A stretch of DNA of 26,473 nt from the NCBI GenBank assembly GCA_046309355.1, contig JBKCPL010000063.1, positions 1 to 26,473 of the forward strand. The letters are read 5' to 3'. This stretch comes from CAYSBE01 sp046309355 (GTDB lineage Bacteria > Bacteroidota > Bacteroidia > UKL13-3). Position numbers and translations under genes: made by a program. Under the pieces are notes generated by a model, which ran no database searches, was not told the origin of the DNA, and saw only the letters and a list, made by a program, of their open reading frames with translations. Positions 6,413 to 13,532 of the stretch are shown piece after piece; the stretch's first letter is position 1, and every line of letters starts with the position of its first letter.

Positions 6413-8938
6413 ATGGCAGAAGACAGAATTATTCAGATTAACATTGAAGATGAAATGAAAACAGCCTACATCGATTACTCGATGTCGGTTATTGTATCGC
6501 GTGCACTTCCCGATGTGCGTGACGGATTAAAACCCGTGCACCGCAGAGTGCTTTATGGAATGACAGAACTCGGATTGGCTTCTAACCGCCCTTACAAAAA
6601 ATCTGCCCGTATTGTGGGTGAAGTATTGGGTAAATACCACCCGCATGGTGATGGTTCAGTTTACGATGCGATGGTTCGACTGGCGCAGGATTGGAATGTA
6701 CGTTATCCGCTGGTAGATGGGCAAGGAAACTTTGGTTCGATAGACGGTGACCCACCGGCAGCTATGCGTTACACAGAAGCCCGTTTGCGTAAGCTGGCTG
6801 AAGAACTACTGATAGATATCGACAAAGACACGGTTGATTTTAGGCCCAACTTTGACGATAGCCTTACTGAACCTACCGTATTGCCTGCAAAAATCCCAAA
6901 TTTACTTATAAACGGTGCAGCCGGCATAGCAGTGGGTATGGCCACTAACATGGCTCCGCATAACCTGTCCGAAGTAGTTGACGGCATTGTAGCCTACATC
7001 GATAACCGTGAAATTGAAGTTTCCGAACTGATGAAGCACGTAAAAGCTCCTGATTTTCCTACAGGTGGCATCATTTATGGCTATCAAGGTGTGAAGGAAG
7101 CCCTTGAAACCGGTCGTGGCCGAATTGTGATGCGTGCGAAAGCCAATTTCGAAACCAGCAAAACAGGCAAAGAACAAATTATTGTAACTGAAATACCGTA
7201 TCAGATAAATAAAGCCACACTGATTGAGCGCACAGCCGAATTAATTAACGAAAAAGTAATTGAAGGCATCAGCGAAATACGTGACGAGAGCGACCGTGAC
7301 GGTATGCGCATTGTATACGACCTGAAGCGTGATGCAGTACCCAATGTGGTGCTTAACCTGTTGTATAAATACACCGCACTTCAAACATCCTTTAGTGTAA
7401 ATAACGTAGCTCTGGTAAAAGGCAAGCCCGAAATGCTGAACCTTAGAGATCAGATTCGCCATTTTGTGGATCACCGCCATGAAGTAGTGGTTCGCAGAAC
7501 CAAATACGAACTGGCTGAAGCCGAAAAACGCGCCCATATACTCGAAGGATTACTTATTGCACTAGATAACTTGGATGCGGTTATAAAAATTATTCGTGAA
7601 GCAGAAACACCGGATCTGGCCCGCACACAGCTGATGGAAAACTTTAAGCTATCCGACATTCAGGCCAAAGCTATTCTGGACATGCGCTTACGAGCCCTTA
7701 CAGGCCTTGAGCGCGACAAAATCAAGGACGAATATGCTCAATTGATGAAACTGATTGCCTACCTGAAATCAGTATTGGAAGATGAGAGTCTTCGTTATAA
7801 AATCATTAAGGATGAGCTACTGGAAATGAAGGAGAAGTACGGAGATGCCCGCAGAACTGAAATAGTATATGCCGGTGATGAAATGAGCATGGAAGACTTG
7901 ATACCCGATGACGAAGTGGTGATAACCATATCGCATTTGGGCTATGTTAAACGTACTGCCCTGAGCGAATACCGCACACAAAACAGAGGAGGTAGAGGCT
8001 CGAAAGGCGTATCTAAACGTGATGAAGATTTCGTGGAACATGTATTTATGGCCACTAACCACAACTACCTAATGTTCTTTACCAATCAAGGCAAATGCTA
8101 CTGGCTGAGGGTTTGGGAAATACCTGAAGGTGAAAAAACATCCAAAGGTAGGGCTATTCAAAATCTAATCAACATAACTGCAGATGATAAGGTGATGGCT
8201 TACCTAAACGTGAGGAACCTGACGGATGAAGAATACCTGAATAACACCTTCGTGGTGATGTGTACCGAACAGGGAACTATCAAAAAAACCACACTCGAGG
8301 CGTATTCACGTCCACGTGCAAACGGAATTAATGCTATTAACGTTCGTGAAGGAGATATGCTGGTAGAGGCAAGATTGACGAATGGTCAATGCGAGATGAT
8401 TATTGCCAGCAAGGAAGGAAAAGCAATCAGATTCAATGAAAGTACCGTTCGTCCGATGGGTAGAAATGCAACGGGTGTTCGTGCTATTCGACTGGGCGAG
8501 GGCGACACCGTTATCGGTATGGTTGCCATCGAAGATCCTAAAACAACCAACGTGCTGGTGGTTGCCGAAAACGGAATGGGTAAACGCAGTGAAGTAGAAG
8601 ATTACCGCATTACTAACCGAGGAGGTAAAGGGGTAATGGCAATGAACGTTACCGATAAAACTGGAAAACTGGTAGCTATAAAAGAAGTGGACGATACCAA
8701 CGATGTAATGATTATGACCAAAAATGGCATTACCATCCGAATGGCAATAAAAGATTTGCGCGTGTTAGGCAGGGTAACACAAGGTGTTCGATTGATCAAT
8801 ATTGACGATAAAGACGAAATCGCTTCAGTTGCTAAAATCGATTATATCGAAGTGGAAGAAATAGAAGGAGAGATGCCCGCTGAAAACGAAGATGCTTTAC
8901 AGACAGGCGATGCCAACGAGGCACCACCGGTAGAATAA
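6413..8938 (+). CDS. gyrA: DNA gyrase subunit A
   Basis: The breakage-reunion subunit of DNA gyrase, which introduces negative supercoils with GyrB. The 841-aa protein shows the winged-helix region with VSRALPDVRDGLKPVHRR (28-45), the quinolone-resistance region HPHGDGSVYDAMV (76-88) and the active-site Tyr120 in AAMRYTEARL (E. coli Tyr122, offset 2). The C-terminal half is the six-bladed beta-pinwheel, and the GyrA-box appears as QNRGGRGSKG, which separates it from ParC. An acidic tail (EIEGEMPAENEDAL onwards) ends the protein, as is common for gyrases. Residue 81, the equivalent of E. coli Ser83, is Gly; Asp85 (E. coli Asp87) is kept. The gene is monocistronic, with a terminator 17 bp past its stop. 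A weak promoter (TTTG, 21 bp, TATTATTC) lies about 40-60 bp upstream. The identification is secure. Confidence 0.98.
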   Translation: MAEDRIIQINIEDEMKTAYIDYSMSVIVSRALPDVRDGLKPVHRRVLYGMTELGLASNRPYKKSARIVGEVLGKYHPHGDGSVYDAMVRLAQDWNVRYPLVDGQGNFGSIDGDPPAAMRYTEARLRKLAEELLIDIDKDTVDFRPNFDDSLTEPTVLPAKIPNLLINGAAGIAVGMATNMAPHNLSEVVDGIVAYIDNREIEVSELMKHVKAPDFPTGGIIYGYQGVKEALETGRGRIVMRAKANFETSKTGKEQIIVTEIPYQINKATLIERTAELINEKVIEGISEIRDESDRDGMRIVYDLKRDAVPNVVLNLLYKYTALQTSFSVNNVALVKGKPEMLNLRDQIRHFVDHRHEVVVRRTKYELAEAEKRAHILEGLLIALDNLDAVIKIIREAETPDLARTQLMENFKLSDIQAKAILDMRLRALTGLERDKIKDEYAQLMKLIAYLKSVLEDESLRYKIIKDELLEMKEKYGDARRTEIVYAGDEMSMEDLIPDDEVVITISHLGYVKRTALSEYRTQNRGGRGSKGVSKRDEDFVEHVFMATNHNYLMFFTNQGKCYWLRVWEIPEGEKTSKGRAIQNLINITADDKVMAYLNVRNLTDEEYLNNTFVVMCTEQGTIKKTTLEAYSRPRANGINAINVREGDMLVEARLTNGQCEMIIASKEGKAIRFNESTVRPMGRNATGVRAIRLGEGDTVIGMVAIEDPKTTNVLVVAENGMGKRSEVEDYRITNRGGKGVMAMNVTDKTGKLVAIKEVDDTNDVMIMTKNGITIRMAIKDLRVLGRVTQGVRLINIDDKDEIASVAKIDYIEVEEIEGEMPAENEDALQTGDANEAPPVE

Positions 8939-8955
8939 TTACTTTGTACCGAAAA

Positions 8956-8991
8956 AAAAAAGCCGATTATCAGTTGATAATCGGCTTTTTT
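8956..8991 (+). terminator. gyrA intrinsic terminator
   Basis: A 17-bp perfect stem (8956-8972 with 8975-8991, core AGCCGATTATCA / TGATAATCGGCT) is followed by a run of T. It lies 17 bp downstream of the gyrA stop codon. The A-run on the other side would let it work in both directions. Confidence 0.92.
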
Positions 8992-9384
8992 AATGTGAAT
9001 TGGGCGCAAGTTCAGGTAGAAGCGATATAACAAAGTGCGTTCTGACTTACTACACCCTGATTACATTGTAAATGCGTACGATTAGATTCGCGTTTACCAA
9101 ATAGGGAAGGAGTAAGTGTAATCAAGTAAAAGAACAATTTAAATCAGCAGGTAAAGCCGGCCTCGCAGCCCATTCCGACAAACCAATCTTTTCTTAACCC
9201 TACTCATATGTTTAAGTCCGGAGTTACCGTACATCCATACTTTTAGGCTCAGCAAAAATGTTACGTTGATGTGTAAAATACACGAGTATAAATACCTGTT
9301 TTTTTAGCCATCGTGTAGGTAGATGTGTTTGTTGAAAAAGGGATACGTGATCTAACAAAAACTCATGGAAAGTGAATAAATGAA
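8992..9384. other. Intergenic region without a recognisable gene
   Basis: About 390 bp between the gyrA terminator and the terminator of the small minus-strand gene. It is AT-rich. The short ORFs in it have no signal peptide, family motif or sensible start context, and I see no tRNA or other RNA fold. Confidence 0.5.
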
Positions 9385-9416
9385 TATAAAAGCTGCTCAA
9401 ATGAGCAGCTTTTATA
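9385..9416 (-). terminator. Terminator of the small minus-strand gene
   Basis: TATAAAAGCTGCTCA (9385-9399) and its exact complement (9402-9416) form a 15-bp hairpin with a 2-nt loop. It lies 30 bp beyond the stop of the small gene ending at 9447. The stem ends in A/T runs, so it can act in both directions. Confidence 0.8.
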
Positions 9417-9446
9417 CAACTTATTGAAACGGCTAGAGACATCTAA

Positions 9447-9752
9447 TTAGGACATTTTTACCGTTTCAAATGGCGACCATTGACTCCCACCATCGTGTTC
9501 GATATTAACCTGTCCGTTGCCTTTCCCATCCTGATGGGTGCCCATGAAGTTAAATTCTGATCCATCGAACGGATAAGTTGTGTTGAGCGTGAAGGAGAAG
9601 AACCTTTTGCCTTCCTTCCAGGTAGCATTGGTAGCAACTCCGTTCGACCAGCTGATGGTTGCGACACCGGAAGTAAGAAACTTAACCGTACACGTTAAAA
9701 AATCGCGATTCGTTGCGGTAATCTTCCATGTTGTGTTTACAAGTGATGACAT
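9447..9752 (-). CDS. Small beta-rich protein of unknown function sharing its leader with the peptide gene
   Basis: I do not recognise this 101-aa protein. It starts MSSLVNTTWKI, has no signal peptide or membrane segment, one Cys, and alternating polar and hydrophobic stretches that suggest an all-beta fold (ISWSNGVATNATW, FFSFTLNTTYPF, NFMGTHQDGKGNGQVNI). The NTTW start and GTHQDGKGNG loop faintly recall small lipocalin- or avidin-like barrels, but this is not an assignment. I chose the ATG at 9752 over an upstream in-frame ATG at 9779 because the conserved 26-nt leader (9761-9786) covers the codons between them and an in-frame stop lies just above. It sits 183 bp after the DCC gene, in the same direction as the peptide operon, and has its own terminator. 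The shared leader suggests joint regulation, perhaps as an immunity or accessory protein; that role is inference. Confidence 0.65.
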   Translation of the reverse strand: MSSLVNTTWKITATNRDFLTCTVKFLTSGVATISWSNGVATNATWKEGKRFFSFTLNTTYPFDGSEFNFMGTHQDGKGNGQVNIEHDGGSQWSPFETVKMS

Positions 9753-9760
9753 AGTGTGTT

Positions 9761-9786
9761 TTTTTTGTTTCCTACTCATAAGGCTT
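9761..9786 (-). promoter_or_regulatory. Conserved 26-nt leader, copy B
   Basis: Read on the minus strand it starts AAGCCTTA and ends TAGGAAACAAAAAA. It matches the copy at 12010-12035 at 24 of 26 positions without gaps. Its 3' end lies 8 nt before the ATG at 9752. It could be a 5' UTR regulatory element or part of a shared promoter. Confidence 0.65.
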
Positions 9787-9935
9787 CAGTCCTGCCTTAT
9801 TTATAATACTAATATAACAAGTCCTTTTTTGAGTAGAGTATACAGTAAAAAACGCCTAAACATGTGGTTAAAGCTAAAATGCTTAATGCACTTTATGACC
9901 ATAATTGACTTACATAGTTCGCCTGATCTTTTTTC

Positions 9936-10355
9936 TTAATCCAAAATCCGTTTCCTTTCTTCTAGAGTTAGCAATGAACAGGTCTGACTTTTACCAAACC
10001 AGGTGTATCTGTTTTTTGCAATCCATGTGTATAACTCATTTCTGATAAATAAGGGAATAATACCAGCTATTTTGAAAAGAATGGTTAAATAACCAATATC
10101 AGTACACACCTTTAGGATGGCATCTGAATGACTATAAACCCTATTCTTTGTGAGGTAGTAAATTGTATCAGGAGCTTCAGATGAATAGCTTATACCATAA
10201 TGCGCAAGTTTTGTTTTTGCCTGAGGCGAATGGAGAGACATGAAAAATATCAACTCCTTTTTGTCCCGCTTCAACAAAAACAAAACAAGTTTATTACACA
10301 TGGCACACACACCATCATAAAACAGTACCCGGTCGTCAAAATTTATGCTCTTCAT
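9936..10355 (-). CDS. DCC-family (DUF393) thiol-disulfide oxidoreductase-like protein
   Basis: A 139-aa protein of the DCC family, thioredoxin-like proteins that often neighbour or are fused to HTTM membrane proteins. The signature is FYDGVCAMCNKLV (about residues 12-24), with the family's DGxCxxC motif and a CxxC redox pair. The pattern continues with a strand containing FFMSLHS, then DTIYYLTKNRVYSHSDAILKV, then GIIPLFIRNELYTWIAKNRYTWFG, all typical of DCC proteins. It ends at LTLEERKRILD. Its ATG overlaps the stop of the HTTM gene by 4 bp (ATGA), so it is the last gene of the peptide operon. The two-Cys peptide encoded first in the operon is an attractive substrate for disulfide formation; that link is inferred from context. 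No terminator is obvious in the 150 bp after it. Confidence 0.85.
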   Translation of the reverse strand: MKSINFDDRVLFYDGVCAMCNKLVLFLLKRDKKELIFFMSLHSPQAKTKLAHYGISYSSEAPDTIYYLTKNRVYSHSDAILKVCTDIGYLTILFKIAGIIPLFIRNELYTWIAKNRYTWFGKSQTCSLLTLEERKRILD

Positions 10356-11131
10356 AGTGTAGTAATATATCCGTGTACTAGCCCATGCATATACAATACT
10401 CCCGGATACGTTAAGGGGAAAGTAAGTAAAAAGTCGTTGAGTCCCATTAACAGTGCCGTGCTAAAGTGAAAACCGAATATGCAAGCCAAAGAGGCAATCA
10501 ATAATCCCTGAGATGGGAGAAGAAAGCATACAGGTACCGAAAGCATAGAAGCAATAGCCAGATAAGAAACGTACCTTTCAAGGATGGGGCGTTTCCTGAG
10601 AAATGAAGAAACATTGGGCGTTCCGTAAGAGCATGTTCCAAATATATCAGCCAGCAGATTGCCTTTTCGCCAATGAGAGGATGTAATTTTAGCAACGCCC
10701 GATGTAGCATAGGCAACTAAAACTTGAAATCCAACTGTACTAATAGATAACAATTCTCCCTTTTCTTTTTCAACCAAAAAACATAAAGTGAACGTCAGAA
10801 AAGAAATCATTCGAAGCTGGTCTGCACCATCTTTACCGGCTGTTCGAACCGTGTATTGGTAAAATACAATTAGTGTAATGGAAAGGAACACGATTTTAAA
10901 GTAATCTCGGGCATCGTTAAAGAATAAAAGTGCTGCTAGTATGATAAGTACCGCACAGCCATAGTTTAAGACTAGCCATTTGGCCCACTTATTAGTAATA
11001 TTTATATCAGGGAATACGAAATCGAGATAAAGTTTTGGTACTTGGGAAAGTTCTAGGCAGGAAATGAGAGTTGAAAAAAGCAACAAGTATATACTGATTG
11101 TATAAGCTAATGATACTGTTAAATGTTCCAT
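10352..11131 (-). CDS. HTTM-domain membrane protein, SdpB-like
   Basis: A predicted multi-pass inner-membrane protein of about 259 aa in the HTTM superfamily (horizontally transferred transmembrane; related to vitamin K-dependent gamma-carboxylase and to SdpB of Bacillus). Hydrophobic helices run throughout. Signature segments are YATSGVAKITSSHWRKGN, then GFHFSTALLMGLNDFLLTFPL near the C-terminus, followed by a short tail. SdpB is needed with SdpA to mature the SDP toxin. I chose the ATG at 11131, 7 bp after the preceding gene's stop; a GTG at 11200 would add 23 residues and overlap that gene by 62 bp. The stop overlaps the DCC start (ATGA). HTTM proteins also occur outside toxin systems, so the SdpB role depends on the neighbours. 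Confidence 0.8.
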   Translation of the reverse strand: MEHLTVSLAYTISIYLLLFSTLISCLELSQVPKLYLDFVFPDINITNKWAKWLVLNYGCAVLIILAALLFFNDARDYFKIVFLSITLIVFYQYTVRTAGKDGADQLRMISFLTFTLCFLVEKEKGELLSISTVGFQVLVAYATSGVAKITSSHWRKGNLLADIFGTCSYGTPNVSSFLRKRPILERYVSYLAIASMLSVPVCFLLPSQGLLIASLACIFGFHFSTALLMGLNDFLLTFPLTYPGVLYMHGLVHGYITTL

Positions 11132-11138
11132 AATGCGT

Positions 11139-11642
11139 TTAGATGATTTGATTAAAGGATGCAAAAATGACTTCATCAATACATACATTATTGATTCCAC
11201 TTGATTTCAAAATACTAAAACGTATTGTCTTTTGCCCTTCGCCTTCAGTTCTATTCAGAAAATTTGAAACCAGAGAGAGTATATTAAGGTAGTAGAGTGA
11301 TACCTGAATAAAATATTTGTTTTCAAAACGATGGTAATCCTGAATTAGAAAATGACAGGAATCAATTAGTCCTTTATTGTAGTATTTGAATGGATTCCAG
11401 ACTATCCTGATATAATTAAATTTTTTATAAACCGGAATCTCTTTCCATGCCTCATTTACTTCAGTGCTTATTTTGAATGCAATCCTGTAATCATTTAATA
11501 AAGGTTTTGGTGCAAAAAAAGAGTAATTGGGTAGTATATTAAACCAGTCAATTTTCTGAATAACCTTTTGTAGACTCTTTACCTGGTAAAGAATGCTTGC
11601 CACAGAAAATGTGGCAAGCACTACGACTAAAAGAAGGAACAT
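11139..11642 (-). CDS. Membrane-anchored SdpA-like protein
   Basis: A 167-aa protein with one N-terminal membrane segment (FLLLVVVLATFSVASILY, residues 2-19) and a soluble extracytoplasmic part. The stretch WFNILPNYSFFAPKP just after the membrane segment resembles the aromatic FFxxxP region that follows the anchor in SdpA proteins and in other partners of HTTM proteins. Length (SdpA of B. subtilis is about 158 aa), topology and place between a peptide gene and an HTTM gene all fit an SdpA-like maturation factor. Overall similarity to SdpA cannot be measured here, so the name is a context-based call. It starts 2 bp after the peptide gene's stop, so translation of the two is probably coupled. 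Base composition is AT-rich compared with gyrA or hrpB, in keeping with an accessory origin. Confidence 0.6.
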   Translation of the reverse strand: MFLLLVVVLATFSVASILYQVKSLQKVIQKIDWFNILPNYSFFAPKPLLNDYRIAFKISTEVNEAWKEIPVYKKFNYIRIVWNPFKYYNKGLIDSCHFLIQDYHRFENKYFIQVSLYYLNILSLVSNFLNRTEGEGQKTIRFSILKSSGINNVCIDEVIFASFNQII

Positions 11643-11644
11643 TA

Positions 11645-11992
11645 TTAAGAATATTTCTGCCTAATGGCTTTTAGTTCGGCTAAAGTTAGAACAGAATTCA
11701 AATTACTGCCTTCGATTACTTTTTGTTCCGCCAGTGTTTGAGCTTTTGATCCTGCTGCCGCAGCCATTGGACATACTTGAGCGGCTACCTGAACAGCAGG
11801 GCATGCAGCCGTTGCTACGCTAGAAGCAGCTGATGCAACATCAGTTGCTATATTTGTTGCCGCTGAAGCAACATCAGTAACTGCATTAACAATTGAGCTA
11901 ATAAAACTCCCGAATTGTTGAACTCCTTTCTCTTCTAGTTGAGCAATCATCAAGTCGATGGCTGCTAATTCTGATTTAGATAATTGTGACAT
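11645..11992 (-). CDS. Candidate SDP-like toxin or peptide precursor with two cysteines
   Basis: A 115-aa protein of no family I recognise. Residues 1-23 form a charged, probably helical leader (SELAAIDLMIAQLEEKG). Residues 27-82 are almost free of charge (only Asp40 and Asp51) and rich in Ala, Val, Ser and Thr. They contain an 11-residue repeat (VTDVASAATNI at 38-48, ATDVASAASSV at 49-59), then two Cys-Pro steps at Cys64 and Cys74. Residues 84-115 are a charged, helical tail. The middle looks membrane-active, and one disulfide C-x9-C is possible. It is first in a tight operon with SdpA-like, HTTM and DCC genes, as expected of a toxin precursor. I chose the ATG at 11992; a 62-residue upstream extension is open, but the conserved leader lies across it. 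The processing site is unknown. Confidence 0.65.
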   Translation of the reverse strand: MSQLSKSELAAIDLMIAQLEEKGVQQFGSFISSIVNAVTDVASAATNIATDVASAASSVATAACPAVQVAAQVCPMAAAAGSKAQTLAEQKVIEGSNLNSVLTLAELKAIRQKYS

Positions 11993-12009
11993 GGTATTAA
12001 AAAAATTAA

Positions 12010-12035
12010 TTTTTTGTTTCCTAATCTTAAGGCTT
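12010..12035 (-). promoter_or_regulatory. Conserved 26-nt leader, copy A
   Basis: Minus-strand sequence starting AAGCCTTA and ending TAGGAAACAAAAAA, 17 nt before the ATG of the peptide gene. It is the partner of the copy at 9761-9786 (24 of 26 identical). The sequence between leader and ATG differs in the two places, so the match is not simply a recent duplication of the whole upstream region. Confidence 0.65.
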
Positions 12036-12246
12036 TTCGGTTCCTCCCTGTTTTTAAAACTGTTACAGCCAGTTCGTTTGTTTTGAGTGGGTTCTGCTCC
12101 ACTTGTAAAAGCTTTTAACGCTACAAAATTGATGGCGCACAACCGGAATATACTCATTATAAATGCGTGATTTTGCAAACGGATATTAAGCCTGAAACTA
12201 GGAGTATAGTGTGTGCACTTTTACATAATAGAGTGGAGTATTCCAT

Positions 12247-12295
12247 ACAGGTTTTTATACCTGTTTTAGTAAAAGCGAGCAGGTTAAAATACCTG
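12247..12295. promoter_or_regulatory. Paired dyad operators CAGGT-N6-ACCTG
   Basis: Two dyads of identical arms and spacing, CAGGT-TTTTAT-ACCTG at 12248-12263 and CAGGT-TAAAAT-ACCTG at 12280-12295, have centres 32 bp apart (about three helical turns). They lie in the divergent region between the peptide operon and the two-component operon, 69-117 bp before the lipoprotein ATG. A likely -7 box for that operon (TATTATTG, 12334-12341) would put them in an activator position. The binding protein is probably the response regulator at 14324, by inference. Confidence 0.6.
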
Positions 12296-12363
12296 TTTTT
12301 TAACCAATGCTATGCGGTCTGCCGAAGGGCTGTTATTATTGAAACATCAAAATACAAAACACT

Positions 12364-12876
12364 ATGCAAAAAATGAAACAATTACTGGTATACTCGGTTT
12401 CGGCTGGTATACTTATTTTATCTGCTTGCTCAAACAATACTAAACAAGCAGACCAATCAGAAATTAAAACCATTACACCGATGTCAGAAAGCACTACTGA
12501 AGTATTGCTTGAGGATGCATTATCAGCCATAACCAATTATGGCAACTGGTGGCGCTCACAGCCCAACAGCGGTGGTTACATCAATGAAGTAACCAGAGCT
12601 TTTTTAATACCCGGAAATGATTTGGTAAATGTACTTAAGCCAAACGCTGGAGTGAATATCCTCAGCCAGTGCAAATACGATCAGGCACGTGCCTATTTAG
12701 GAATAGACAGCAGCAACGTGATACACCTGTATTTAACACCGGTAGATGCGAACGGTAATGATGTCATATTGACCAATGATCAGGGTCAACAAATTGTTTA
12801 CGACTTAACCACGCCATGCCCCATTACGTGTGACGGTAAAAGTGTATTGTATAAAGCATTTGACGGCACTAATTAA
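12364..12876 (+). CDS. Lipoprotein of unknown function, first gene of a two-component operon
   Basis: A 170-aa predicted lipoprotein. The N-terminus MQKMKQLLVYSVSAGILILSAC has a basic start, a hydrophobic core and a lipobox (LSAC, Cys22), with an SNNTKQAD linker after it. The mature part contains NYGNWWRSQPNSGGYINEVTRAF and ends with a region holding three more Cys (CKYDQARAYLG, then CPITC), which could form a disulfide or bind a metal. I do not recognise the family. A second ATG at 12373 would give an equally good signal peptide. It is followed after 2 bp by the seven-TM gene and then by kinase and regulator genes, so it may be the extracytoplasmic sensing part of that system, or an output that the system monitors. 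This role is inferred from operon order only. Confidence 0.75.
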   Translation: MQKMKQLLVYSVSAGILILSACSNNTKQADQSEIKTITPMSESTTEVLLEDALSAITNYGNWWRSQPNSGGYINEVTRAFLIPGNDLVNVLKPNAGVNILSQCKYDQARAYLGIDSSNVIHLYLTPVDANGNDVILTNDQGQQIVYDLTTPCPITCDGKSVLYKAFDGTN

Positions 12877-12878
12877 GT

Positions 12879-13532
12879 ATGAATTTAACTAAGCTGCTGC
12901 TTGGGCTTACCAATCTACCCATATATATTGCTGCACTGTATGCATTGGTAAGGTTTATACAATTCCCAAAAGAGCTTAGAGCTATATCCTACTTTATATT
13001 CTATTCTGCACTCATTCAAACTGTATCGCTGATGTTGTGGTATTTCCATATTAACAATATGTTTTTGCTTCACCTGTATATAAACATCGGCTTAGGATTG
13101 CTGGCCTGGTTTTATATCACGGTGTTAGTGGACTACCTCAATAAAAAACTAATTCTACTAGCTGTTGCTCTGTTTTGGTTGGCCAGCCTGATTGATTTGA
13201 TTATAAACGACCGCTTGGCTAAATTCAATTCGCTGTTTCTTACTATTGAAAGTATTTTAGTCATCATCATATCCTTATTTACGTTCAGTTTTATACTGAA
13301 TAAGGATATCAAGGTCATCAAGCAGAAGTTGTATTCAAGCCTGATGTGGATTAACTCGGGACTGTTTATTTACTACACGGCCAATGTATTGTTGTTTTAT
13401 TTCGGACAATACATTATGACAGCCGCTTTTGGTGCTTCAGCTGCAATAAATATCTGGTTATTGCATTCCGTATTTACCGTAATTATGTATTCCTGTTTTA
13501 TAGTAGGCTTATGGAGATGGAACCGAACTTAA
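12879..13532 (+). CDS. Seven-transmembrane protein of unknown function linked to a histidine kinase
   Basis: A 217-aa membrane protein with about seven hydrophobic segments and almost no soluble parts (segments near residues 12-26, 37-55, 62-84, 92-109, 118-140, 153-173 and 186-210). I recognise no enzyme motif. Its 3' end overlaps the kinase gene by 22 bp, and it starts 2 bp after the lipoprotein stop, so all are surely co-transcribed. The kinase itself has only one membrane helix and no sensor domain, so this protein is a good candidate for the signal-receiving partner, comparable in layout to 7TM sensor modules that are fused to kinases elsewhere. That role is inference. Confidence 0.75.
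   Translation: MNLTKLLLGLTNLPIYIAALYALVRFIQFPKELRAISYFIFYSALIQTVSLMLWYFHINNMFLLHLYINIGLGLLAWFYITVLVDYLNKKLILLAVALFWLASLIDLIINDRLAKFNSLFLTIESILVIIISLFTFSFILNKDIKVIKQKLYSSLMWINSGLFIYYTANVLLFYFGQYIMTAAFGASAAINIWLLHSVFTVIMYSCFIVGLWRWNRT

Noticed and set aside
9224..9442. 72-aa minus-strand ORF after the small gene
   Set aside because: It overlaps the strong hairpin at 9385-9416 and has no recognisable feature; probably chance.
11993..12178. 62-residue N-terminal extension of the peptide precursor
   Set aside because: The frame is open up to an ATG at 12178, but the added segment has only a poor signal-like stretch, and the conserved 26-nt leader lies across it. The equivalent leader at 9761-9786 is preceded by an in-frame stop, which suggests a non-coding role in both places.
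12167..12376. Small plus-strand ORF across the divergent region
   Set aside because: It runs through the paired dyads and into the start of the lipoprotein gene, with no signal or family motif.
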